Assembly: GCA_036429605.1 (NCBI GenBank)
Contig: CM071589.1
Coordinates: 434,001 to 498,000 of the forward strand
DNA length: 64,000 nt
DNA from: Cladobotryum mycophilum
Taxonomy: Eukaryota; Ascomycota; Sordariomycetes; Hypocreales; Hypocreaceae
Direction of reading: 5' to 3'
The notes under the pieces were generated by a model, which saw only the letters and a program-made list of their open reading frames with translations, did not search any database and was not told where the DNA came from. Positions 47,876 through 58,326 of this stretch are shown here, piece by piece (the first letter of the stretch is position 1; each line of letters opens with the position of its first letter). The position numbers and the translations under genes were made by a program.

Positions 47876-50800
47876 GTGCTCGCTTTTGTGGATAATCAAA
47901 ACATCACAACCGACATAATCAGGGGCGCTGCTTTTACAACAGAAAAGGCGGTGCAATGGGTGATAATGCTTTCAATAGCCCCAAAGCAGACAGCGAGAAC
48001 GACTGACGAAATTATAGAGGCAGACACAACCATACAGCATCACCTATCCAAAGTAAGAGGATCCTCCGATATCACAATTTCGACTCTTATTCGCGCCGCA
48101 TGGGCTCTCATCGCTGGTCGTCAAGCAAATTGCGATGATGTCGTATTCGGTATCACAGTGTCAGGAAGAAATGCACCTGTTGTGGGCATCGATGAGATGG
48201 CGGGTCCAACCATTGCGACGGTCCCGTTGCGCATCAAGTTGAATGACCAGACAGTTGCAGAGTTCCTTGAAGTCATCCAACGCCTTGGTCCTCGGAATCC
48301 AGCTCGGGTCAGACAAACTCACCGCCAACGCGAGTTTCGACTCTAGGGTAATCAAGCCTTGGCTGGTGCAGAATATGCTGGAACGTCTCGAGCTCGTCAT
48401 GGGGCAATTGGTTGAGCCTGAGAAGAAGATTTCGGACATCGAGATTGTCACAAGGAAGGACTTTGAGCAGATTTGGAGCTGGAACAAGACTGTTCCCGAG
48501 ACGCTTGAGAGATGCGTGCACAACATTATTGAGCAAAATGCACAGGCTCGGCCTGATGCCCCCGCCGTTTGTGCCTGGGATGGCGAGTTGTCCTATGCTG
48601 AGCTGGAAGGGCTCGCATCGGCACTTTCGAAACATCTCGTTGAGCTTGGAGTTGGGCCCGGTGTGATTGTCCCTCTATGCTTTGAAAAGTCTGCATGGAC
48701 CATCGTGGCTTTGCTCGGCGTGCTCAAGGCTGGTGGTGCTTTTACCTTGCTTGATTCATACTTGCCCGAGCAACGACTAAAGGTCATCGTCAAACAAGTC
48801 GATGCGAAGCTGATTCTCACCTCGTCTTCTAATAAGGATATAAGCTCAACGCTGGTCCCACAAACTGTGGTCGTCAACTCAGACCTGTTTGCGTGCCAAG
48901 CGATCAAGACCGAAAGAGCAACTTGGCTGGAAGCTTGGTATTCCTCAAGGCTACATCCGTGTTGCTCACACCATCTGTCTCCGAGAGTCTGTCCCCTGAA
49001 AAGGTTCCTAATTTGAAAGCCATCATTTTTGGTGGAGAGGCTGTCCACACGAAGCACGTTACTCCCTGGTGGGGCAGGGTAAAGTACTTCACTGCATATG
49101 GATCAAGTGAATGCACTACAATCAGCACGATCAACACGACCGCAGCGAGCATCGATGAAGCGTCGAGGGTTGGAAAGGGTGTCGGATTGGTCACATGGAT
49201 CGTGGATGCGGATGATCATAACAAACTCCTACCGCTTGGTTGTGTTGGTGAGCTGTTGCTTGAGGGACCTCTTGTTGGTCGTGGCTATCTCAACGATGCT
49301 GACAAGACTGCTGCGGCATTCATCGAAGATCCGACATGGCTCGTGCAAAGTGTGTCGGGCCTGCAGGAGGGACGAAGCCGCCGTCTCTACAAAACCGGTG
49401 ATTTGGTCCAGTACAACGACGACGGTAGCTTAACCTTCTTGGGTAGAAACGACGGCCAGGTCAAGATCCGAGGACAGCGTATCGAGCTTGGAGAGGTTGA
49501 GCACTAGGTGCAAGAGTTTATGCCCGAGGTGAAACAGGTCGTTGTCCAAGTCATTGTGCCAAAGGGAGACAACGCAAGCCCAGCGCTGATGGTGTTCCTT
49601 CACATCAATGATTCTGCCACCGAGATTAGCGACTCGGCGACCATTGTCTCTATTGACCCTACGGTTGAAGAGAAAATGGTCAAGCACCTTCCCAGCTACA
49701 TAGTCCCAATTGTGTTCTCCATGAAGAAGCTGCCCATGACGCCTATCGGCAAGATGCATCGAAAGCGACTCCGTGAGATTGGAGGTGAATGCTCTGTACA
49801 GCAACTGGCGGAGATGCGAACAGCTTCCTCCGGCCCCAAGCGACAACCAAGAACCCGAGTCGAAAGGGAGATACAGAGAATCTGGGGTCAGGTCCTTAAC
49901 CTCGATCCAGAAACCATTGGACTGGATGATGGCCTCTTGTAGATTGGTGGCGATTCCATTTCAGCCATGAAAATCGTGGGCGAGGCCCAAAAGGTTGGCA
50001 TCGAATTAAATGTGGCAGACATCTTCCGTCATCCCACACTTATAGACAATACCGACCATACCAACCTCGGAGAAAGAGTTGTCGAGGCCCTAGATGAGAA
50101 GGTCATCATTGAACCTAATCTACATTTTACCCTTCTCTTGGAGATTGACGCATTCGATGCAGACATCTCGTCGGCAGAAATCGAGGAGATTCTCCCTTTC
50201 TCAAGCTTCTCAGAGCTGTGGCTCGGCCACGCCCTAAAGTACCAGACTCAGTTCTACGACTACATCTATGCTGATCTTTGTCTTACGGACATGGAAAACA
50301 TTGTCACAACCAATCTTCCACTTGCATTTGTTCTTCTTCGCAACAAGACTGAGGGTATTCGATTCGTTATGCGATTAACACACTGTCAGTATGACGGATC
50401 TTCTCTGCCCATGATTCTTGACTCTTTTGTCGCTGGATACAGTGGAGAGCCATTCTCCCAGCCACCGAGCTACGCAAGGTATCTCTCATACGCTGCTCAC
50501 TGAAGACCTCAATCCATGGAGTACTGGAAGAATTTGCTGCAAGGTTCCTCCCTGACCAAGCTTCCGACAACGGAACTCGCCGGTCCTTTCCTGGGCACTC
50601 GTGTCAACAAAGACATTTTGAAGCCACAGTTTCCTCAGCGTATTACCCTCGCTTCTATTCTCAGCTTTGCATGGACTCTTCTTCTCTGGCGCATCACTGG
50701 AAAGCAAGACATCGTGTATGGTCACGTCGCTGCATGCCGCAATTCTGCCTTTGAAGGTGTCGAGGGAGTGGCAAGCCTGTCATCAATGTTGTTCCTCTCC

Positions 50801-51231
50801 GATTCAAGCTCCAATCTGATCAAACGTCATCCAACCTGCTGCTCTCGGTTCAAGATCAATTCCTTACTCTTGGAGAAGTCGAATATCTAGGCTTCAGAGA
50901 AATCATGGAGCACTGCACCGATTGGCCCACAGACATGGATTTCGATTCAGTAGTCCAGCATCAAAACATTGACGTCTCTCCCGAATTCCCCTTTGGAGAT
51001 GTCAAGAGAGAGGTCAACATGTTTGACGATCCGGATTGGGTCTTCCCTTACCTTTGGGTCCTGACCCGGCCTCTGGGTGACCATGTACACATTAGAACTA
51101 TGACGCCCAACATGACGGAGGAAACGGCGGGTGCGTTGCTGGAAGCATATGTCGAGATTATTGAGCGTTTGAGCGCATCTTTGGATAGTTCTGTGATGAG
51201 ATCTATGAGTGATATAAAGGTAGAGATTTAG
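47876..51231 (+). pseudogene. Decayed nonribosomal peptide synthetase (C-A-T-C remnant)
   Basis: Order of pieces: condensation remnant (47876-48300, with ISTLIRAAWALIAGRQ and VVFGITVSGRNAPV); adenylation domain from about 48500 (LSYAELEGLAS, A2-like LKAGGAFTLLD); then A5 TAYGSSECT, A6 GELLLEGPLVGRGYL, A7 RLYKTGDLVQY, A8 GQVKIRGQRIELGEVEH and A10 PIGKMHRKRLRE. The carrier domain has IGGDSISAMKI with the phosphopantetheine Ser. A second C domain has THCQYDGSSL and ends at 51231. Breaks: TAG at 49505-49507 and 49940-49942, several frame changes, loss of the C-domain middle near 48300, and loss of A3-A4 (the YTSGSTG loop) near 48888. It cannot make a working synthetase. The former product is unknown. 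Neighbours P450 and GST are also broken, so this is a dead cluster. Confidence 0.88.
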
Positions 51232-51869
51232 ATGGGCTTGTATGGAAGAATTCAACACTATCTAGGGTAGATTACCTATAGTTTCTAACATGACTTCTGT
51301 TCAAGATTCTCAAATCCGTAAAATTTGCCTACCCCATGAAGACGCAAATCACATATAAGACATTAACGCAAGCAGGACAATAGAGAAAGATCAACAAGAA
51401 CAAGAGCAATATATCAGAAGAGCAAAGAAGCCAAGCCTTTCCCGTCTACCCAGCGGCTATGTAACCTTCTCTTACGTGGGAAACACAAGCAAGCCATTTT
51501 AGACGATATTACATCAGACTTTGACAAGGGTAGAAAGACAAGAATCGCACTGGATGTCGACAACGGATTCTGTCGTGCGGCTGTGGACAAGCGGCAGTTC
51601 TAGCTAAAACACTTGGGCGGTGAATCCACCGAGACATGGCCAGGCGGTGATATCGATGTCGTCAAGGGTTTAGTGAACGATGATCTCCTGCCTTGGGTGA
51701 TACTTTAAGAGGTCGAGCATGGTTCTTTGGGTAACGTAATTATGTTTCACTTTAGTGGCAGCCTCCTATTTATACAGACCGTATTCGCAATAGAGACGGG
51801 ACAATACCTTGTTCTCTCAGATATTGACCCCATACACCATGATAAGCTCTAACGCTACCCTATCAATCT
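51232..51869. other. Region between NRPS and P450 remnants
   Basis: No supported gene or repeat. A short stretch near 51530-51700 contains protein-like phrases but with stops. It probably holds the former P450 promoter. Confidence 0.35.
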
Positions 51870-53223
51870 GTGAATCACCACGACGGGACCACCTCCCCGT
51901 CTCCCGATTTACTTGATGGCCTTTCTACCCTGGAGCCTTGGCTTATTAGAGGAATAGCTATTCTTGTCCTAATCACTTGTGCATTACTGTATCCCCTCCA
52001 TTGTGGTCGATTGGATCATGTCCCAGGCCCATGGCCGAATAAGATAACTAGCCTTCACTTGGCCTTCTATGATCTCAGCCTTTGTCGCAACATTCAAGCC
52101 CCCGGATGGCATAAGAGATATGGTCCTATTGTCTGCATTTCGCCAAACGAGGTTTCGATAGCCAACATAGACAACATACGAGAAGTGTATAGAGCTGCTC
52201 ATGGGTGGATGAAGAGTGACTACTTTGACTTCTTCGTCGGGTACAGCACGCGATCGGTGTTCACGACAAAGCCATACAAGCTACATCGAGAAAAGCGCAA
52301 GCTCATATCCTCATTCTACCAGGCGTCAAACATTTACAAGCTGCCAGAGATTGAAGAACACATCGTTGACTGTGCTCACGCAGTTCTAGGACATATCCGG
52401 TCCGGCGAGGATGTTGACGCATATCAGCTGGTAGCTTGGTATGCCATTGATAACATCACACATCTGGTTCTAGGTCCTCAGCACCGCACACGAGCTCTTC
52501 ATTACGACTGTCCTGAACGTAGGCTGCTCAAGGAGCTCAAAAAATTGCAGTTCGCTGGCCCTATTCACTACAACTATCCCATGTTCTTCGAGGCTCTTTC
52601 GCAAACCATGGGGAGGCTAAATCCACGAATGAGCTACCTTCAAGCGCAAAAGAAGCTGGAGCATTGGTGTCGGGATCGGATAACCGCAGCTGCAAATGAC
52701 CCCCTTCTGTTTGACTCGCGTTGTCTGCTCCAACGGCCTTCACTCCTTCGCTGACGTTAATAAAGCTCCAGTATTGGACGCCTGCTTGCGAGAAATTTAC
52801 CGCTTGCATCCAGCTGCCAGTGGGCGCGACGAACGTGTGGTTCCCAAAGGAGGCTGCACACTCTCCGGCGTTCATCTTCCCGAAGGCACAATCGCCATGA
52901 GCTCAGTCATGAGCCTTCATAGAGACATAGAGGTTTTTCCAGACCCCGAGACGTTTCTTCCCGAATGATGGCTAGAGGGTGATGCGCAGACTCTGAAGAT
53001 GCGTGACTTGTAGCTCATCACCTTTGGGTACGGAGGACGTAGTTGTTTGGGCAAAGCGTTCGCCGGGATGGAGATTAAGACGCTTATCGCGACTCTGTAT
53101 ATGCGACATGAGAGCGTAACGACGCCCTCATCAACCGCAGAAACGATGAAGCATTCTGGCACCCACGACGCCGTGCCAAGTTCATTGGAATGTATCGTTC
53201 GCTTTAGAGAGATTAAATACTAA
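51870..53223 (+). pseudogene. Decayed cytochrome P450
   Basis: The N-terminus has a membrane anchor (WLIRGIAILVLITCALLYPL) and the Pro-rich hinge DHVPGPWPNK. Then come YGPIVCISPNEVSI, WMKSDYFDFFVGYSTRSVFTT and the helix C-like HREKRKLISSFYQ. The later half has ExxR in LREIYRLHP, VVPKGGCTLSGVHLPEGT, FPDPETFLPE and the haem loop FGYGGRSCLGKAFAG with its Cys ligand. Between about 52700 and 52750 the frame changes and roughly 100 residues, including the I-helix oxygen-binding motif, are missing. In-frame stops occur at 52966-52968 (TGA where the family has Arg: PE-R-W) and 53011-53013 (TAG). Both fit C-to-T change in CGA and CAG. It was probably a tailoring enzyme of the adjacent NRPS. Confidence 0.87.
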
Positions 53224-53554
53224 AGCCACCATATTAAATGCCGATTTCATTTACTAAAAGCAAAATCTATTCCACAGTATGACTTGTGGGGAGCATATTT
53301 CTTGCAGTAATGATAAAAAGAAAATCGTCTCCAACATGTCTTGCTTCATAAACTCCCCCACTCACGATCAGAAACCGGGATGCACCAACATGGAAAGCCG
53401 AATCCTACCAGGTTGTTATAAGACACTGATGTGGATACACCGACTGCTTCTCATGAGACATTCAATTCTCTTATATTGATCGAAATACGAGCTGGTTTTA
53501 ATTAATCTGTGAAAAAATCCGTCTTCTCCATCACATCTTCAACCGGCAAGCACC
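53224..53554. other. Region between P450 and GST remnants
   Basis: About 330 bp, no supported gene. It ends in a CT/CA-rich leader (TCTTCTCCATCACATC) before the GST start. Confidence 0.4.
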
Positions 53555-54599
53555 ATGGCCTCCAAGATAGACCGGTCAATCGTTCTCTACCATTATCCAT
53601 ATTCTACATACTCTGCAAGAATCGTCTGGTATCTCGCTCTTAGAGGTATTCGGTATGATCAATGCGTACGTTCCTCACCTCTCCCCTCCCTGTGTTGCTT
53701 CTCCTCCTAACACTGGCGTTAGATACAACCATCTTTGATGCCACGACCCGACGTTGAGCGTTTGGGTGTCAGGTACAGACGAGTTCCAATCCTTGCTATA
53801 GGCCGCGATGTCTACCTTGACTCGTGTCTTATTCTTGAGCGACTGGAGCAGCTCAATGGGAAGTATCCTCGTCTCGCCAGAGCACCGTGCTATTGAGCAG
53901 CTACTTGCTTCCTATGCTACAGACGGCGGCCTGTTCCGTAATATTTTACAGGTGGCACTTCCTCACATGCCAATGACCACGGATCCCGTGGTAGTGAAAG
54001 ACCGTATCGAACTCATTGGGCCTACGGATCTCTTTACCCCAGAGGCACTTGCTGCCAAACTACCACAGGCCATTTTGGAGGTACGAAGAGGCTTTGAGAT
54101 TCTCGAGAGTACACTCTTGGCAGATGGAAGAGACTGGGTACTAAATACTGACAGCCCTTGTATCGCAGATATTGAAACTGTGTGGGGATTGCACTTTCTG
54201 ATCTCCATACCGGGTGCGCTCCCAAAGCAAATCTCGGCTGACATCTTCCCTAAAGTCCCCGCATGGATTCAACGGTTCATTGATTCAGTGGAAATTACGT
54301 AAAGGGAACTAGGAGAAGCATAGACTATTTCTAGTGAAAGTGCAGCGCAGAAGCTATTTGCATCAGATGACAGCGATGCAGAGGGTGAAGTCGATGAAGA
54401 TGATCCCGTCGTTCAGGCCCTCGGCCTAAAGAAGGGACAGACGGTGCAGGTTTGGCCAACCGACAATGGATCCAATCACAAAGAGCTGGGGAGACTTGTG
54501 AGTATCAACAGTCGCGAGGTCGTAGTCGAGACTCTAACCGAGGATCGAGTGCGGATACATGCCCCCAGACACGACTTTGCCGTTGCTCCCCAGAATTAA
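53555..54599 (+). pseudogene. Decayed glutathione S-transferase-like protein with C-terminal extension
   Basis: Exon 1 53555-53665 gives a thioredoxin-fold start (IVLYHYPYSTYSARIVWYLALRG). Exon 2 from 53723 continues MPRPDVERLGVRYRRVPILAIGRDVYLDS. A frame change near 53860-53880 leads to HRAIEQLLASYATDGGLFR and the all-helical part up to WIQRFIDSVEIT. Two in-frame stops follow, at 54300-54302 (TAA) and 54321-54323 (TAG). The frame then stays open through an acidic linker into GLKKGQTVQVWPTDNGSNHK, a C-terminal extension common in this fungal GST group, to a stop at 54597-54599. Stops fit CAA/CAG changes. In NRPS clusters a GST may help make or detoxify the product; here it is lost. Confidence 0.82.
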
Positions 54600-54911
54600 G
54601 CAAGCTGACAAAAGGGATCAATTACGAGGGATGGTTTGATGATGGAGACTTGTAGATAGATATGAGCGAACGCACCTACTTTCGCAGCATAGGCAAGAGT
54701 GGCAAAAATATTAAATCGAGTTGGCAATGATCAGCTGTACCTATCACAATATGACGCCAGTATGACTGGCTGTATGGTGATCTACATCTGACAAACATCA
54801 TTACTATCCAACTGCACTCACTTAATACTCATTCATCAAATTCCAATCTTGCCGTCTAAGCAATGTGTAGAGAATCACTTATATGTGTCCATTCCCATTG
54901 TATCATATCTC
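54600..54911. other. Intergenic region between GST remnant and GATA gene
   Basis: About 310 bp, AT-moderate, with the 3' flanks of convergent loci. No gene or repeat seen. Confidence 0.4.
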
Positions 54912-55651
54912 TTAACCGTTAAAAGGATGAAGAGGCACATATTTCCTCGTCGCCCACATAATGTCCTTCGCATTATGCCTCAACTTTGCCAGTCGAGCCG
55001 CCTGCCTGTGCTCCCGTTTGACGTATAGCAGCCCGCAGAGATTGCACAGTGTCCTTGGACCACGCGGGCCGGTCCTCCATTTCGGTGTCCTACTCGTAGC
55101 GCAAGCGTGGCATTGTCGTTCGACGGTCCGTTTATGCTAGATGCTTGTTGAGCATACGCCAGATGAACGCATATGAGATTGCGACATACCTGTGTGCGCT
55201 TCCGCTTAGGTTGATCCTCGTCTTCGGTCTGGACCTGAAACCTTTTGGCTTTTGCGTCTTGCCTGCATATGCCGATTATATTTCCCAGCTTATAGGTGAT
55301 GTTCTCCGATAGCCTCAGCATGCCGTAGAGGTCGTTCTTCTTGACTGATCTGGGGCTCTTGTCGCCATACGCATGGTTTTGCACCGAGAAGAGGAGCTTT
55401 TGGGCATCGTTTTCGATCTAATTCGGAAGACACTATTTAGCAAAGCTGGCGTGGAGGCATATAGGATGTAGATGATCTTCACTTACTGACTGAAACCCCT
55501 CGCTAACAAGCAAAGATGTCAGCGACAGCCTCTCAGTTGGCTGCGCCAGCTCCACGATGTCCTGTTTCAGGTGAACCTCGTCTGATAGTTTCCCATTTTC
55601 GTCTTCTTGGCCAGGTTGCCGGGTGAATGGGCTTGATGCAAAAGGAGACAT
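54912..55651 (-). CDS. Small GATA-type zinc-finger transcription factor
   Basis: Exons, 5' to 3': 55487-55651, 55190-55417, 54912-55136; 205 aa. A single class IV zinc finger reads CHACATSRTPKWRTGPRGP then RTLCNLCGLLYVKRE, with C-x2-C-x18-C-x2-C spacing. It is preceded by a basic stretch (KRKRTQHKRTVERQ) and followed by a basic helix (HRQAARLAKLRHNAKD). The 18-residue loop places it with the WC-2/SUB-1-like fungal GATA factors rather than the 17-residue nitrogen/iron regulators. The N-terminal half (SLTSLLVSEGFQS, AQKLLFSVQNHAYGD, LRLSENITYKLGNIIG) looks helical and has no PAS domain that I can see. The frame is intact over three exons. Target genes unknown. It lies next to, but is not damaged like, the dead cluster. 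Confidence 0.87.
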
Positions 55652-56674
55652 AAACAGTGCGAATCCACTGGCTAATATTGCAACGTGTATGGCAGCATCC
55701 GGGTAAAGATGGGGATGCCGCAGCGGGTGTATGGAGATTTCGCTCTGGTGAGATGGCGAATGGACGGTCGTCGATGCGTGTGAATGAGGAGCGAACTGAC
55801 CATCGAAAACAAGAAATTAAGCGATCTTAAACACAATTGCAATGAACTAAAGGTCGGAGGTTTAGTTGCGAGAGGTGGCAATAATGTCTTTTAACCCTGT
55901 AAGTAGACAAAAGACTGAAATCTCGGAACTGTCCCGCACATCAACGATAATAGACATCCGGGTTTTAGGCTCCAGATTGGACCTTTGATTAGACTCCTGA
56001 TGATCTAGACTCTTCTCATGGAGGTGATATTCGTGGCGCGTCATACAAAGATGTTGCCATCCGGAGATGTTGGGGTAACAGCGTGGCGGGAGACGAAAAT
56101 GCGGAGGACCGACTCCGTCCTTGACGTTTCTGACTACTTGATGTTGTGTGTGTTTACAGATTTACTGAAATTTCTATCATATTGCCACAGACTATTGTCG
56201 TATCTTATAAAGATTAAGAATTTTGTGTGGATCTGTCTAGTTTTATTTTGTACTTTGGAAAGGCCAGCAAGGAGAAGGAGTTCCGGTTACCTTGTGTCCG
56301 TGGGAGTGGCAACGGATTGGTCCCTTACTAAAACTCTATTGTTTGACCAGGCTGGTGATGCTAAATCGAGATGTCAGTTCACTAATGTGGTGCGACGGAG
56401 ATCCTTTCCTCTTCGATTTAACCATATTGAGAGCAGATCTACGGACCCTGAAAGATACTACTGCACGAGTCTCCATGGCCACATTGATCGAGGCCCTGCA
56501 GCAGCGGCTTTGATGGCAAGGGTTACCCGGAACAAAAGCTTTGTGAGTCACTTACAGTACAGCCATCACGTGCACTGCAATGCGAGTTCCAGATTCTTGA
56601 GTTGAAGGCGCGGAAAGTCTCTATGGAATCAAGTTTCATCTTCCATTCAGAGACAATTTCCACATAAGCTACCC
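55652..56674. other. Intergenic region, 1 kb
   Basis: Upstream of the GATA gene and downstream of the chloroperoxidase-like gene (both minus). A plus-strand ORF at 56018-56605 (195 aa) shows no motif, has odd residue use and is probably chance. Confidence 0.4.
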
Positions 56675-57528
56675 TCACAGCTCCTCCCGAGCATTCAAAA
56701 ACGCAGGGACATACTCCCTCCACCACGCCGGCTCATCGCTCAGCACCCTCTTCTTATCCCACACGGCCTTGATAATCGGCAGGAGATCGAGCATGTGCAA
56801 CCTCGTCTCGGACCTCTTCCACCCGAGCTCGTCCGGGAACCTCTCCTCGACGAACCACACGCGCGCCCAGTCCTTTCGCGCGGCCCAGGTGTCAGATGGC
56901 GGGAACGACCACACCGACGGGATGGGCTTTTCGTTGAGCATCATGATGACGAACCCCACCTCAATATATGCGGTAAGGCTCTGGACGACGCTGAGCCTCG
57001 CAGGCTTGGATAGCTTCTCGACGCGGAGACGGGTCTTGGCCATGGATTCGGGCGTGATGTAATTCGTTGGGCTGTCGTCCAGCAGAGCCGTCACGCGATC
57101 ATGAGATACTGCAAAGTCATCTTCGAGGGTGGTGATGTCCCCGCGTGAAAGTGAGGCAACGTGCTCCACCGCACCAGGTTCTCTCAAATCCTCAAGGTCA
57201 AAATTCTTCATGCCCGTTGCCTGAACGAAGATGCCCCCGGGTCGCAGGGCAAAGTCCTTGTCTGCATTGAGTGCAACATCGACAGCCTGCACAATCTGAT
57301 CTAGCGTAATATTGCGTCCATCATGGGGTCTGATATACTGTTAGTCCAATTCATCTAAACTGTAAGCAAGGGAGACACATACAAGTAGCCATGGTTGGCG
57401 AGAATGTTAAGCATTGGACATGGGCTCCGAGAGTCTTCCGGTCCGGCCGGCTTATAGGGTAGCAAGGTTGACTCCGCATTGATAACGACGAAAACTGTCG
57501 ATAATGCCGTAAGTATTGTGAGATGCAT
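56675..57528 (-). CDS. Secreted haem-thiolate peroxidase (chloroperoxidase / unspecific peroxygenase family)
   Basis: Exons, 5' to 3': 57383-57528 and 56675-57329; 266 aa. The signal peptide is MHLTILTALSTVFVVINA. The haem-thiolate motif is SRSPCPMLNILANHGYLP, with PCP giving the Cys ligand, followed by DGRNITLDQIVQA. These extracellular enzymes use hydrogen peroxide to halogenate or oxygenate substrates. The next expected motif is E-H-D-A-S-L-S-R; here it reads EHVASLSRGD, so Asp is replaced by Val. Downstream are DSPTNYITPESMAKTR, VGFVIMMLNEKPIPSVW and RFPDELGWKR, all family-like. Length fits short peroxygenases (about 260 aa). The frame is intact. The altered acid residue may change metal binding or catalysis. 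Confidence 0.9.
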
Positions 57529-58326
57529 GATGAGGGTAATGTTTTGCAGGCAGTTGTTGTTACAGATATTCAAAGATCTGAGAATAGGGAAGACAAAGAC
57601 GTTGGAGAAGAACGTTGATGAAGTGCAGCTGTTATATCACGAAGCTCGTCTCACTCTTTGAACCCCTTTTGTTGGACGTTTCAATCACCTAGAGTTACGA
57701 CAAAGTGTAAGAGAAATTTAGAACAAACACCCACCTAAATTGAGGGCGAGAGGGGTATTTAGAGTCACACAAGCACCACAAGTTGACAATCTCCGTCTCC
57801 AAATGCCGTCGGGACGGGACGACTTAGGCTGGAGAAGCTCGAGGATTCTCCGCAGTTGTCCGCACGCGCATACAATATTGGCTGCACTGTCCATCCACAA
57901 ACATTCAGGCGTCGATCGGATTCGGGTGCCCGCGATCGCATTCGCTTGGCAATGACAGCCTAACGGCCTAAGCGGGGGCCCCTCATGTCCAGTCAGACCA
58001 TTGTAATTACATATCAATGATTAGCAATCATAATGTCATGTATAAACTGGTATCTTCTTTCTATTCTTTTTGTTCCACAGGCAATTGCTGAGATGTACAC
58101 AGAGGCTCACACCTACCCATGAGCTCTTTCAGTCGTCCCTCTTCATCACAGCTCGATTCCCGAGCATTTGTTTGTCTATCATTAAAAAGCCATAAGCGGC
58201 CTTATCCTCTTTGGCCGTAGCGGACATCATAGTCGACTCGATAGTCACTTTCCCGCACTACGGGGGCCAAGACGGCCGCATAAGTTATACAGTATCCCAT
58301 TAATCCCTTGCCAGTTGAATCCTTCT
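57529..58326. other. Intergenic region, 0.8 kb
   Basis: Promoter side of the peroxidase and 3' side of the sterol reductase. The minus ORF 57718-58017 is Cys-rich but has no start context or homologue I recognise. A CGGCCNNNNNGGCCG-like pair (CGGCCTTATCC / GGATA.. and TTTGGCCGTAGCGG) occurs near 58195-58280. No gene supported. Confidence 0.4.

Noticed and set aside
56018..56605. 195-residue plus-strand ORF
   Set aside because: No domain, unusual composition, lies between two minus-strand genes; probably random.
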